NCBI GenBank assembly: GCA_008973525.1
Contig: WACJ01000406.1
Coordinates: 1,178,001-1,242,000, forward strand
Source: Stenopsyche tienmushanensis
Taxonomy: Eukaryota > Arthropoda > Insecta > Trichoptera > Stenopsychidae
Direction of reading: 5' to 3'
DNA: 64,000 nucleotides
The notes below the pieces were generated by a model. The model had not been told where the DNA came from. It worked only from the letters and a program-made list of their open reading frames with translations, and did not search any database. Below are positions 12,330 through 43,396 of this stretch, in pieces. Within the stretch, counting starts at the first letter, position 1, and each line of letters starts with the position of its first letter. The position numbers and the translations under genes are program-made.

Positions 12330-13860
12330 TTTTTCACTCAGCGAAAATCGATCCATTGTAAAGTGGGTTCTTAAATTTTAGTTTAAAAAATCACAATTTA
12401 TTCTTGATGAATATAATCACCGAAAGAATACAAAAAATTGCTTGAAAGTGCAGCAGCCTGAGTGCAACTAATCTCCAAAAACGGTCAACCAATAAAACGA
12501 CAACTATTTTGGGTTCTACTTACATTATTTATACTAAGAAAAAGTTGATATTTTCACAAACAAATGCAAAAATTAAATATCTATTCAAAACATTCCAATA
12601 ACGATCCCAAAACAAAATTAATGCTTAAACAGTATCCATGATTTGACCTTTGATCCTTGAATTTAGCGGGCTAACGTCTTGCAATTCGCTAGTATTTTTC
12701 CTTAACTATTCATTGAGCATTCAAGGAAACGCGATTAAATATATTTCAAATTTTCAACAATCAAAATAGTACATATTAGACATCACATCTTTCTTCATAA
12801 AAAGTTAAGTACATCTGCAATGATTATAGTTGTTGTGGCAATATCTCAACACTTGAAGACTTATTCAATGAAGCTAGAAACCAAAATGAAGACCATCACA
12901 AATAAAAGTCTAAAAACCGGTTCAATAATAAATATAAACAAAACAAACTGAATATATTTATCTGGATCAGCTAGCTGACACGTTTAGAAGTACATATGAA
13001 CTCAAGCAAATAATTAAATCGAGGCGATGACAGTGTTGACGCACGGTTGCGATACGCGGAGAACGAACGCTAAACCGGACGACAGTCCAAGACATCACAA
13101 ACGGAGGCACAACGACGGATAAATGCATTTATACTATTAGATCATTAGTTGTCAATCCGTCCCTGTTGTCCACTGTTGAGCGTTCAAGCTTTCTTGGTAG
13201 GCGGTGGGGTTTTGTCATGTTGTTACATCTATGAAAGACGATGTAATTTTGGGATGAAAAATCCTTTTACCGCAAATATTAATGAAGTTGATACAACTTT
13301 CCAAGAAAAACCGTTAGAAATTAGATATGACGAAGAAAGTAAACATAATGTTGATAGTGGCGAATATGAAAACGTATATTTACAAGGATATAAAAGTAGA
13401 CAGCGGAAATAAAAAGGTTGACTACAGCTGCGTCAGATAAACAACTGCCAAGATTGACGCAGTTTCGTTTTTACATTAAATTTACAAAAAAAATCATATT
13501 CTTTAACACTTTGCTTGCGTGGGTGGTTTAGTTCATCGTGTATCGAACGCAGTATCCAAGCTCAAGCAATACAGATTTTTTGCAATAATTATTTTTTAAT
13601 CTCGGAACTAAAAACTATGCATATTATACGACCTGCATCGCCGGTATATTTTTCTATAAACAAAACAAACTAAATCTAAAAATTGACATTCCAACTATTA
13701 TCGATAGTGTCAGAAACACGTGCTGTTGGTACACTTTGTTTACAAAGGTTATAAAAAAATAAGGGGCGTACGTTCTGTAATGTTTTTTGCTGTGCATTTT
13801 GAAACAGTCCTCAAAATGAAAAGAAATCAGACTAATATAAAAGGACATTTAATATTTTTT
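12330..13860. other. Intergenic DNA with one unassigned open frame
   Basis: An 87-codon + frame at 13149-13412 has ordinary composition but no recognised domain. The reading DVDSGEYENV-like acidic C-terminus is not diagnostic. No splice-consistent gene model could be built around it. A TTTAACACTTTGCTTGCGTG word at about 13503 resembles a piggyBac-type end but has no partner. Confidence 0.3.
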
Positions 13861-13869
13861 TCTAAAAAG

Positions 13870-14110
13870 GCGGATCTACATCTAGTACCTGTAAAATTGT
13901 TTGTGTATGGAAACGACTGTGTTGCCGAACGAACATGCCAAAAGTGGTTTGCTATACAGATTCGGTGGAGACAAATTCAGGTGTTTCCGTTGATGGATCA
14001 ACTTGGAGATTTGGATCAAATCACTCAACTGTTTATCGACATTTGCTGGTGATCAAACTCCTCCAGAACTCATCAACGCGCACCAATAACATTAAAAAAA
14101 TTAGGGACTT
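13870..14110 (+). pseudogene. mariner transposase, N-terminal fragment
   Basis: Two overlapping + frames together give the mariner/SETMAR-type N-terminal region: VYGNDCVAERTCQKWFA, then after a frameshift GSNHSTVYRHLL. These correspond to the first helix-turn-helix and the start of the second. The rest of the transposase is missing. Confidence 0.75.
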
Positions 14111-14579
14111 GAAATGAAAAGTACTATTGCATCCACTTTATTCCTCTAATCTTGTTCTTTTGGATTTTCATTTGTTTCTCGTATTTGAGCAATTTAATGT
14201 GTATAAAAACTGCCTTTCTTCATTTTTTGCTTTTAAATCGAAATATTTCTACAATAAGCAAATTTAAAAACTATTAAAAAGATCGTAAACTGTAATAGAT
14301 TCAGGGGGAGAATATATTGTTGTTGTATATATTATACATAAAATTATGTTTGAAGTAAAATACAACTTTATATTATGTGGCATGGTATACATTAAAACAA
14401 CTTAAAAGCATATGAGGTGATTTTGGACAGTTAGGACAATGTCTTTCGACCCTTTTTATATATTTTTTTCGCTTCCTGGCGATCGAGAATTTGTCCGAAA
14501 AGCGAAACCAGCGTTTCACTGTTACGTGCACTTGCTTATCTTCACTTTGTTTTTGTTATTTTGACTAATGACAGGGTCA

Positions 14580-16030
14580 AGCTTGTCGATCTAAGATAAA
14601 ACAACACATGAGAGAAGATGCGCCACATGTCAAGATGGGACCCGTGAGAAACGACACCTTTTCGCGGTTGGCGACGAGAGTGTTAAAACGCACGACGAAT
14701 CGACGCGTCGTTGCTGCTCGATTTCATTTTTTCATTGTATTTCATTGTTTGCTCTAACAGTGAATCGTGTTTTTGCATTAATTGGATATTTTGTGCAATT
14801 CTGGACCGTTATTTGAGCGTCAGTGACCGTACCGAGGAAGTATTGTCACGTCGAAGACTCGGATGACCTTTAAACGCGGGCCCATAAATAATTGCAAAGG
14901 ACTTAATTCGTCGACGCGGTCAATTAGATTCGAACGTTTTTTGGTCGAGATTCGACGATCGTCTGTGCATCTCCGGAAAGCCAAAAAAATAACGCGACAA
15001 AATAAGCGTTCGCGAATCCCGACTGTTGCGTTTCAACACTCGGCTGGTTCGCGAGAAAAAATAACAAATTTTGCAACGCGCCAGATTCGAAGTCGGCGTT
15101 TCGGTTCGCTGTTCATCGCCAATGACATTTTTTCGTTCGGCGTAAATGCGACAAACGTAAAGTGAAAGCAGTATCGAATCATGCGTCCTTTTTGACAGTT
15201 CGTGTGCAGGGGTCGGTTTGAAAATGTATTCGATGGCGTTCGAAGAGTTTTGCGAACGCGTCGAGCTTTGCGATAGTAATTTTTTATATTTGAAGACTGC
15301 ACGCGGCGAGCTTACGCCTTCTTATGCGGGACAAAATTGCGTCGAAGATCTGGCCGTCGACGAAGCACGTTGACATTTCAAATGTCAAATTCAAATAAAA
15401 ACAAATGACAGTCGATTTCGTTTAAGATTCTAACTGTTCCGGTGGCTATTTCCGTCGCCAGAAAGAACAGTCGTCTTCTTCTTCTAATTTACTAAAAATA
15501 TTACATTGAATATTGAAAGATTTGACGGACGTAAAATGCTCGCGCTTGTGTGACTCGAGTCGTTCGAGACGTAAATGATCACTTTTTTTGCTTTTTAAAT
15601 ATGTATTTTTGTTTTAGAATTGGAACGGTGGACGTGACGAACGACTCGGAAGAGGTTTCGGGGAAGACGCTTGACAAACCTCTTCGTCTTCGTCCCGATG
15701 AGCTGAGCGAACACTAGGCGCCGGGCGCAAACTTGTCACTGAATATCCGGAGCGAGCACGCTGACTGTCGGATGCGTGTCGCGAACGCGCGGACTCGACA
15801 TCGAAACGCAAACCGACAATATGACCAACTCGACGGCAAACGGACGACTGAGCTTCGCTCTCTCCGCGCTCGCATATAAACAACGACGCCGCGCACACAG
15901 CTGACCAACGGCGCAGGGCGCAGGGCGCAACCGCAAAGCGCAAGGCGCACAGGTGATCGCACCGCACTCCGCGAACCTCAACACCCCTCTGCCGTTCAAA
16001 TATTCCCGCCGATCTTCATTTTCGTCGACA
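14580..16030. promoter_or_regulatory. CpG-rich stretch, candidate promoter or 5' exon region
   Basis: In a strongly AT-rich window this 1.4 kb is rich in CG dinucleotides (for example around 14680-15180 and 15640-15970). It contains open frames on both strands with arginine-rich, non-homologous translations, as expected from composition alone. A TCAGT initiator-like word lies at about 14820. It could hold the start site of an unseen gene or a distal 5' exon of msps. Strand and function are unresolved. Confidence 0.35.
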
Positions 16031-18550
16031 TTACGTCTCAATTTTCTTACAAACTTATACCCATCTTTTAACATGCGTTCAAATCCACAAAATGCATATA
16101 TTTTTAAATAGATCTAGATTTTTAAATCAGCATTGGAAAAAAGCATCTCTAAAAGTTCAGAACCATCAATAACCAGTTTAATGCCATAAGCGTATATATA
16201 CGCAACCGAGAACCGTCGCCACAGAACGCATATGCATATTTTAATCTTGCTTGCCAAATTCTTGAATTTAATCGTTGGTGACATCTCTGGATACATCCGG
16301 AATAATACGGCAGCTCAATTTAGTACGTATTCAGACTTACATAAAATAAATTCAAATTTGCACTTGTAAAAAATGCTAGGGCTGTCTCTCAATTTCGCAG
16401 TTGCTGAATTAAAAGGTGACAACCCTGATTAATCATGATAATTTCGTTTTTATATATATCATCTGAGAGATTAAATTACTACACAATTAAAAAAAAATAA
16501 AACTAAACTATAACATATGAATTATATACAAAAACAATTAAAAACAACATATGTAGGAAAATGGAGTAAAATACAAAATGATGACACGAATCATTAATTA
16601 CATATTATAATGTGAATGTTATTATTTTAACTAGTTTTCATAAAATAAAATAAAGCTTTTAAACGTACTATGCGAATATTATGTATATTAATACATTAGA
16701 TACGGGGAAATTGCTTGTGCGTTTGCTCAGTGCAGTCAATCTCTTATGCAATCTAAAAGACGATGGTATGGTAAAAAATGATGGTTTTCAATTTTATAAA
16801 GCTACACATTTTTATATAGCATTTCAATAATCTACATCCTTTTTTGCACTTTTATATTCTGCAATTTATAAATACACATTGATCATATTAAATCATGGTG
16901 CTATAACATTTTAGAAAGAAAAATGATCGTATAAAAATGCCGCTTTAATTTTTTTAAAACATATTTGCTTATGAAATATTGCAAAACTACCTAATATAGC
17001 TATAAAACAAAAGTTGTTTGTTTTTTCTGGTGGTAACACTTGATAAAAATTTTCATTTCGACTAACATTTCTTTGACTAATTTAGCTTGCATTATAACGG
17101 CTTTGTTAAAAACACGTGTGGCAAACTCGATTATAGAAATACTAAACGTGATAATAGCTCATCGCCATTGCACGTGAATTCCGATAGACTGATGTGAGGT
17201 TTCTCAGTTTTTTGTCGCAAAACCTTCGTCAATAAACGTGATTTAGTTTGACATTCAAAATAAATGTAACAGGATTATTTTTGATTGAATAAATCTGTCA
17301 AATTTTCAAACAGCTTACTACAATCGACGATGCGAAATCCACTACGATGGTTTTCTTTGAATATTATTAGTATAATATCGAGTACTGAATGAAAATTTAA
17401 TATCCACAACGAGAATGATTTATAAATTATAAAAATAATTAAAATCTATGTTAAAACCTTCATAATATTATATGATTATAATTATTCTGAATAAAGTATT
17501 AGATTTGTGCAAAGCAACATTATGTATTTACAAAGTGAGCGAAAAATTTTTTAGGCCAACGAATATGAACAACAATATATTGACAACAATTCTAACCTTA
17601 AATATAAGACGAATCTATTTCTATTGGATAAAAATAATCATATTTATTCAAAATACGAAAAACCAATTGATTCAACAATAAGACTAATTAAAATGTTGAT
17701 AATCGCAATTATTTCAATTAAATAACTTCATTAATTACAAATGTCATATTTCATTTAAAAATATTGACCGGCGGACTTAATCTGTCAATTGTTAAAATTA
17801 TACAACAAATTATACATTGAGTTGCGCAGAGTAATTCAAGCATGTCAAATGGCTTATTTTATAAAATGGAACGTCAATGAGAATTCGCATAAAATATGAA
17901 AACAATCATAACGCTTTAATATTTATTCAAGCCGGGCGAGCGCACTTCGCGAATGCCCACAGTATCGCTTCGACGGGCATACCTTCAACGTCATCGACAA
18001 TTTTATTCGACCTATCACGATTCAATATTTAATTTAAAACGTTTCATAATATGTATTTATTTGCGATTGATATGATCAAAAAATATTTCAATTGAATTAT
18101 GAACTGATTTAAAAATTATTTCACATTAATATTTAATATGCATATCACTAAATAAATATTTATTATTTATAATTTAACACAATTACGCAATTAATATAAA
18201 ATTGTGACTATTTGCAATTTTGTTTGTTTTTTCCTATGGATAACGATTTGAATCAATTTAATTTTAAATCCGTTGATTGAATTATTTTGTGTAAATTTTG
18301 TGTCATTTTATCTTATTTATTTATACATATAATAAATAAATATTTTAATCATATATAAACTTAAATGCGTCATTGTAATAAATATATATTTTTATATTTA
18401 AATTAAATTAATTTTCTCGCTATCCTCCAACGTAAAAATTATACATTTAAACAATTATACTTCGCTAGCCACAAACTAATTTTATATTTGACATATAAAT
18501 TTGGAATATTATAAAATAATGACGTTTTGTTTTGATATGGAGCATATAAA
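16030..18550. other. Very AT-rich intergenic DNA
   Basis: There are only short, low-complexity open frames. No repeats shared with the rest of the window and no RNA genes were recognised. Confidence 0.5.
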
Positions 18551-18840
18551 AAGGAAATGTCCGTTAGAATGAGGGTGTTCGCGAATCCTCGGGAGGTGGT
18601 TTTGTCAATAGGTCGGTGTTGTGGTACGGCTGTCGGCTGTCGGTTCTGAGACCGAAAGAAGGGCTCGGCCGGCGACTCTGCCTCGCGCCCTCCGTCTCCG
18701 TAAGGTCGGTCGCTTCTTAGCCGAGAACGAGGCTAGTATTGATATTCTTTATTCGTAGCGAAGAGAAAACGGCGTGTCCTTCCCGTCACATCGCGATAAA
18801 TTAATTTAACGGAAAAATCCAATCTACGTTGTCTCCCGTC
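18550..18840 (+). promoter_or_regulatory. CpG-rich stretch, candidate msps promoter / 5'UTR exon
   Basis: This is a compact GC-rich island about 2 kb upstream of the msps ATG exon. It contains CTCCGTAAGGTCGG, which could serve as a splice donor (GTAAGG). The ATG exon is preceded by a clear acceptor at 20804-20805, so an upstream non-coding exon must exist, and this island is the nearest candidate. The link is inference from position and composition only. Confidence 0.35.
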
Positions 18841-20339
18841 ATTGAGACGTCCCGATATTGTTATTTCTTCCCAAATTTATGAATTTGTTTTATTATTGCG
18901 TCTTATCGTGTTGCGAGGTGTTCCAAAATCATGCGCGTGTGCAGTTCGCTGCGACTCATTTATATATAGATCGACTTATTTTTTCGACGAAACAATTTGG
19001 TTTGACATATACCTGGACCTATAAGTGGGCTCGTGCATCGTCTTCCGCGAGCGAATATAACAACGAAGAATTGACATTTGCAGAACCGGTGTGCTTTATT
19101 GTTACCCACAGATGTTTAAAGGAAACAAAAAATACCAATCCATCAGAAAACATCAATTTGCAAATAGTCTTTGAACGATGTGAAAATTAAAAATGTAATA
19201 TGACACGCTCAAAACTGTTCCCACCGCTTTATAAAAAACCTTATGGAGCTATCAAATACATGTCATAATTTAATAAAAATAAACTAATATTAAAAACAAG
19301 TTTCTAACCTAAAACCGCCAATTTCTCATATACTTAATATTTATATTCACATCGGTGACTCATCAAATAATACACTCACTTTTTCTCTATTAGTTAAATA
19401 ACAACTTTTATACTACAGACGAGGATTAATGTATTAAATTATATTTGCCAATTATGAATAACACAGGCCGTCCTCGCTTTTGACACATATTTGATGCCTG
19501 AAAATGTGTGGTAATGTTGAATGCTTAAAGCAGAAAAAACTTCAAAAATTATATTTATCCATATACGTTTCATAATTTAACAAGGCATATTTAAGCGCTT
19601 TCAAATGTTTTCTTTGTAAACTTGCCAAACATTGGTTGAATACCACCCTTTTTTCATTTATTTTTTATGAAAAGTTCTACAATATGTGGTGTATTTCTCG
19701 ATCGCCCTACATAATTTAGGTATACATTTTTTTAATTGTAAAAATCTTTTTATCAGCTTCTTCGCGTTAAATGTATTTTTCACTTAACTCCTGTTGCTTA
19801 AATAAGGATTAATTCAACAGAAATACTGCGTGAGATTTAATCGATTCATTGACGTCTCCATTGTTGACATTCAAGTTCAGTTAATTCATTAAGCCAACTA
19901 TTTCATCTGTGATGATGTCGGATAAGTTATTAAGCTCTTTCAACAAAGATAAGACGATTTTCGTTCGTGTTGTCTTGAAAACAGGCGTTTGTTTTGATAA
20001 TTAAGATACTCGCATCGTTCTTATCGTTGAACAATTTTGTTATTCCCTCTTGACTGTTCTGGAGTGGCGTCATTAGCCGAGTATCACCACTCCTTTGAAA
20101 AATCTACTCCTTCAGAAGTAAACTGCAGACTTGCACGGTAATCTTCTCCTTTTATTTTCGCAACACATTAATAGGCAAAAATAGCTGAAAAACAGAAAGC
20201 AGATACCAATCTGAACATTAAGAAATATTTCGAAGAAATATCGTATGCTATCAACAGTGGTTAAAATTCATTTATTGAGCCTGGTTCATTATCAAGCTTG
20301 TTACGCGTTGCAGCAGAGCTGAAAAAAAAGTGGATTTAC

Positions 20340-20770
20340 ATTAGAGCGATGTTCTCCAGTTTGAAAGGGTTAACTTGTCTATATCACAAGCTCTCCAATG
20401 GCACAAATCATTCAAGAACATTGCTGACGAACCCCGCAGTGGACGCCCATCAACCTCTTGAATCATCGAAGATGTGTTGCATGTTCGTGATTTTTTAAAT
20501 CCTGACCAACGATCGAGCCTTCAATAGATAGCAAAAACTCTAAACATGACGAAAACAACTGTTTATTGTATTATAAGTGAAAATTTGAACACAGACCCAT
20601 AAAAACTTCACCATGATAATGTACCAAACCATAGTACCTTCGTTATCAATGATTTCCTGGCCAGGACCTGCAACCCATTGGTTCCCCAGTCTCCCTACAG
20701 TCTTTTCCTGGTTCCTCCAGACTTTCATTATTTATATTTAGATCATTTAACCATTATTTATATTTAGATC
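20340..20770 (+). pseudogene. Internally deleted mariner in the msps 5' intron
   Basis: The + strand reads SLKGLTCL, then WHKSFKNIADEPRSGRPSTS, then VRDFLNPDQRSSLQ and IAKTLNMTKTTVY, which is the mariner N-terminal linker and HTH. After a deletion it reads LHHDNVPNHSTFVINDFLA and PQSPYSLFLVPPDFHYL, the second and third catalytic blocks. The last block has lost its catalytic aspartate (SPYSLFLVPPDF). The remnant stops about 40 bp before the acceptor of the msps ATG exon. Confidence 0.82.
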
Positions 20771-20805
20771 TTATTTAATAGCTATGATCACTTTTATTTT
20801 TTCAG

Positions 20806-38253
<17,448 letters not shown>

Positions 38254-40800
38254 AATACATTTCCCTTGGTAATATATCAATATCTCAGTCCCTCCTGTAG
38301 AGAGATACATATACACACAAAGAATACATGCACATACACATATAAACGTGTATATTATCTCAATTTTGATGTTACTGAAAATTCAAAATATATTTTGTTG
38401 CTTTTATTAAATGTCATAGGAGTTATGATCATATAACAAAAAAAATAACATGTAATTATGAATTAACAATGCTAAAGTTGTTATAAAACGTGTATATCAG
38501 AAGTATAATATTAGAAATGGGCTGGGATCATCGTTTATTAACATAGATTTTAGGGGTAGTTCCTTCAATGTGATGTAATTTTCGAGTCACATCCATCCAT
38601 CTACCAAAATTTTAGGTGATAATATTTATACATTTTCGAGACATTAGTAAATTATTTAAAAGCATTGACTAATTGTATCAATCTATCTATTGTTGTGTGT
38701 TAATTTTATCAAAACTTCATGTTATTTATTAGCACTTATATAATCAGAAATCATTGTGAATATGAACGTTGCAATTTTTTTTGTTTATTTCAAAGACGAT
38801 ATTTTTACTTTTTTCTCTGCGCTGTTCGTCAGAGGTTATATATATATACATAAACTATGGTGAATATTTAATTTATTACTATAAAATGATACTTTACTAA
38901 ATATTCCTATTAAAACACATTGGTTTCCCTTAATCAGCATTACTTACATTTAATTAGGCTTCGCAATCAATGTGTAAAAATAATTAAAGCTTTAAAATAA
39001 ACCCATATGAAATATTTTACATAATTAAACATACACCTAATTTGCCTTTATTTATGATTAAGTGCATTGAATAATTGTAACCAGACTGTTAATTCCAAAG
39101 TGATAATTATTCAATTTATATAACTAGACATTGTTATGCCACAAAATGATTAACGTATTATTTATTAATATTGAATCCGCAAAAAACGTGTTTTTATTCG
39201 TTATTATCGCAATAGAAATAAACAGGTAATAATTTAATCAATTTCATATTGTGTCAAACTTTCTTAATACGTATACGGTTCGATTCGACCATTTTATGGA
39301 AAACGATTGTCGTGTTATAGATTTTTTTTTATATATACAAACTATGATGTACTAATATAATCTAATCAATATAATGCATGAAATTATGTAATCTGTACTT
39401 TCCAGTTTAGCGTAATACCAAAATAAAACATTCCTTATGCAGTGTTAATTTCTTTTAATTCGCATCGTTAAATGAAATTATTTTTTTACGTGATTCCTTC
39501 AAAATGTGGCTTTTATCGTTTTAGTATTTATTGATGCTTAATATTGTCTTGAAAATTTAATATTACGCTCACGTGTCATGGCATAAAACAAGTTTATAAC
39601 TTTGTTTTTTTTTTTTTGTATATCCTTACAACGTTAAAAAAGATTTTTAGATTAATCACACGATAAAAATAATTTGTGTAAGAGTGACAATAAATTTTGA
39701 CTCGTTTATGTTAATTGATAGTAATTAAATCATATTTTGATGGCAGCTTCGTATTGATGCTTAATTTTGTGAGCAACTTGTTCCATGACTTAAAGAATTT
39801 GAATTCTGAATTTTTATGCATCAAATTATATTTAAAAAGCATATTTTATCTGTGTAGTCGATTTGTTTGAACGTACGAGTATTCGTAGGATTTTCTTAAA
39901 TAATACAAAACGGAAATGAAGTACATCTGCCTGTTTTAGAGCCGCTCTTATTTAATATTTGATGAAGTCATCTTGTATTTTGCACGCCTAATTCACTCAT
40001 AGTAGTGAGAATAAGTCACAATCATAATATTGATCTACATTATTTCACATAAATTATGTTATTTTGTTACAAGTGCGTATGTAACATTGCATGCTAAAGG
40101 AGTTGATATTGTTTATTAACTATGCGTGAATATAAAAATAAATTTTCCTGAAATTACATTTATTGCACAGATCTTGTATTACTGTGATTTTGTAACGATA
40201 CAAATTTTAGTTTTGGATCTCGTAAATTGTTTTCTATTTAATAAATAATATCAAGACAACTTGTGTATAGATTTGATGAAGATTAAATCAATAAGAGTTG
40301 TAGTTATCATCATGGTATTAATTGTGTACACCAATATTGAAGCTAAGCAATTGTAATGTTTATACATGTAAATGTAGAATAATTCTTGTTATTTGTAATA
40401 TCGAAGGCCTACTAAAGGTTATGGAAAAAATAGTGTTTATGTTCTATAAAATTTTAGATTAAATTTTTTGTTTGTGCGTTTTCATTATTATATGATATTA
40501 AATTTTGTATTACTCTTATCATGACAACTTACATATTTTCTGCAATGTCTAGTTTTATAACTTACAGCATGAAAAAAGAAAAAATAATATTATATTTTTG
40601 TTTCATTTGACGCACATCCTCCCTAAAATACATAATTTGCACAAAGTTTTGGAGACAATTGATCCTGGCATATCTGTTAACACATTTTTTGCGAGAGACA
40701 AGAGTTAATATGGAAACATAATTTCAGCATTTTTGTTAATTGCCTTATAATATTGGAATGCGTTGCAATGCCACACAAATAAAGTTTTTATGTCTTAATT
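38254..40800 (+). other. Probable msps 3'UTR and downstream AT-rich DNA
   Basis: No coding signal was found. The stretch runs without recognisable transposons from the msps stop codon to an AATAAA at 40778. Whether the transcript extends this far cannot be told from sequence; several earlier AATAAA-like words exist. Confidence 0.4.
40778..40783 (+). terminator. Candidate msps polyadenylation signal
   Basis: AATAAA is followed by a T-rich stretch (GTTTTTATGTCTTAATTCTA). It is the last such signal before repeat family B begins. Low certainty, because AT-rich DNA contains many such words. Confidence 0.3.
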
Positions 40801-40924
40801 CTATTTATTGGAGTACTTTTATATATTTTTAATTACACTAAAAAAAAGGTATACAAATGCGCTTAGTAATTGTTTAAGAGGTATTCAAATGTACCTTTTT
40901 GATATTTCGAGTCTCCTGCCGGAC

Positions 40925-41085
40925 TCATGGATGCGGAATAACTCAAGGAATTTGGGCGAAATTTAATGTGGAATACCTGGAATTGAGACGAAGCTTAGCG
41001 TGGATCACCTGGACTGCAAAGTATTAATGTTTTTAAATTTTCGCCGATAGTGATTTCTTCCCTAATATATTTTTCAGATCATGAT
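40925..41085 (+). repeat. Dispersed repeat family B, copy 3
   Basis: It shares GACGAAGCTTAGCGTGGATC and CGCCGATAGTGATTTCTTCC with 58871-58985. The left part of the family, around TTTCAATCT, is missing here. Confidence 0.75.
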
Positions 41086-41279
41086 AGCACCGATTATCAG
41101 AGTTGTTGAATTGATTATTGGACTTGAATCCTGGAGTTTAATTCGTTATTCATCAATTTCTTTTCAATGAAGATAGCGCTAAGGTATTTGAGGTCTTGCA
41201 ATATTAAGCATTGCAAAGCTTGCCCGGTACTCTTAGGTCTTGCATAACAAATTGCATACACAGACAACATTTTTACTAT

Positions 41280-41400
41280 GTCTAAGTCATTCCCGCAAAT
41301 ATAAATAATAAATTGACAAAGTTTTATTGCAATCGGATAAACGGTATGGCAGCGTATTAAATACGAACAAAGATTAGTTTTTATATATGTTAGATAAAGT
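41280..41400 (+). repeat. Dispersed repeat family D, copy 2
   Basis: It matches 7685-7800 (TTGACAAAGTTTTATTGCAA, TCGGATAAACGGTATGGCAG) in the same orientation. Confidence 0.65.
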
Positions 41401-41479
41401 AAAACTACCGACATTTGAAGTGAATGCTTAAAGTTTTATGGGGATACTTACTTAATCTCTGACAAAGAAGACCTTACTG

Positions 41480-42100
41480 AAAGTATATATATAACTATAA
41501 CAATAATTGGAAGTTAATGGTAGGTTTTTAACAAACTGATGATATGCTGGATTAATTTTATGGTTCTAGAAGAATCTATTCAACAGAAGATTATGCAGTA
41601 ATTTGTAGATAAGTAATTTTATAAAGTAAAACTATGGAAGGAATAAGTCTTTATCCCGCAATCAACAACAGAACCTTTTTAAAATCATTTTACTCTTGAT
41701 TATAAAGCTTTCGTATATTCGTTTTGTTTTACTACATGATGTATTTTTGTAATAAGATAGAAAGTAAACTATAAATTGTCTTCAGTTGCATTCTATATCG
41801 TTTTGAAATTACTGAACTGAGAGTGTCGACCTGAAATAGGAAAGCACTCAGTCTCAAATTCGCTTGAGTAAGTTGCATGTGGACAGGAAGACACCCTCAG
41901 TTGTTGTAGGAGCGAATCCGAGATGCATTTAAGCGTCACATATGTCTTCACCCTAGCCAGGAAAGGAGGGATTGGACTCTGCATTCCAGAAAGCCCTTTC
42001 CAGTAGAATCAAAAAGGTCGTCTAGAGTAGTTTTCCACTGTTTCCCAAAGAAAACTACCTACAACCTCCCACACTCCCCATCAAGACAGTTGTGAAAGCG
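41480..42100. other. Unassigned intergenic DNA
   Basis: No gene or repeat was recognised. A short - frame at 41793-41984 has no known domain. Confidence 0.4.
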
Positions 42101-42115
42101 TTCGTCAATATGTTC

Positions 42116-42315
42116 ATTCAGGAGACCCACTGGGTGATCATTCGAAATGAAACTCGGTGGTAATGCTACCTTCAATATCGAGCAAATGAGGAGGTGAATG
42201 TATGATACAAACGAGATAGATGTAACCCCTTCCTGTGAATGGATATTGAAGAGGTCCATAGTTCTGCAGTGGACTGTTTGTGGTTGCACTATGATGATGA
42301 TGATAAATACATAAA
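42116..42315 (+). repeat. Dispersed repeat family E, copy 2, with GATGATGATGATAA tail
   Basis: The same orientation and blocks as 8727-8905, ending TGGTTGCACTATGATGATGA with a short trinucleotide run. That tail type is common at 3' ends of insect RTE/CR1-like non-LTR elements, so I infer a severely 5'-truncated copy. Confidence 0.65.
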
Positions 42316-42339
42316 ACGGAATCGATAATGTTCATCATT

Positions 42340-43280
42340 TAGCAAATACATTTTTTCATTTTATAAGGTCAATATGTGTGATATTTAAATTTCAGGTTTC
42401 TTACAAAAAATCCAATGATTTCAGTGTTTACCATGCGAATTTAGATTGCTTTTATTTATGCCAGTCTAATCTTTGAAGTTGGTTTTATTTCATACTTTTT
42501 TACTTATTTTACTTACATTCAACCTTACTTATTTTTATCGATGACGGAATAAAGCAAAGCTGATATTATTATTCGAAAATTTTATTGTAGGTAATTAATA
42601 AAATATTTTACAATACATAAAATACACACACACACGCAACAGCCAATATCACCATTTTTTTACCAATAATTAAAAAAATAATCTTTTATCTCGATTTATC
42701 AAGATCACTAAAGTTATATTTAAAATTGTCCTTTTTTATTGGAATGTATGAATTAATTAAAATGCTTTTGTATGATTTTAAAATCTATAGGAATTTCATC
42801 TTATTTTTATCCAAAATAATCATATGAATTGACATAATGTGTTTTAATTTTGGTTGAATTGCACAAAATAATGCATTTTAACAAAGCAAATAAAAATTAC
42901 TACACATTTATAAAAATCATTACTGAAAAAATCGATATGACTTGAATCATGCTAGAAATTAAAAATGCTGAAAAACTTAAATGTATTCAACTTATCATAA
43001 TATTAATTATATGTACTTTTAATTTGCATAGACAAAGAGCTTGATGGAATTGAATAATATACGTAGAAATTTCAATATTACTGATAGAAGAAATTAAGAC
43101 ACTAAAATTGTAAATAAGTATTGTTTTAGAAAGGAAATATTTTAAGCACAGTAAAATTAATTGATCAATTAAATAGTAAGTATTTTAAAATATTAAACCA
43201 TAGCAAAAATAATAAACAAAGTTATAATTATTGGAACATAAATAAGTTCATGATACATCTAAGAAATATTACTTTTTCAA
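42340..43280. other. AT-rich DNA downstream of the EF-hand gene
   Basis: No open frame or shared repeat was recognised. Confidence 0.5.
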
Positions 43281-43288
43281 GTTCATTA

Positions 43289-43294
43289 TTTATT
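43289..43294 (-). terminator. Candidate polyadenylation signal of the EF-hand gene
   Basis: AATAAA on the - strand (TTTATT on +), about 100 nt past the stop codon, gives a short and plausible 3'UTR. Confidence 0.4.
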
Positions 43295-43396
43295 TAAAAT
43301 GATAAATGGCTGTTTTATCCAATAGATTGACTTTGATCAATCGATAATTTCACCACCTTAAATTGGTGTAACGTTGAGCATTTCAGTATGAAATAA

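Noticed and set aside
15614..16074. Cysteine/arginine-rich - strand open frames of 82-117 codons
   Set aside because: They overlap in three frames in a CpG-rich stretch, with no domain, start context or splice support.
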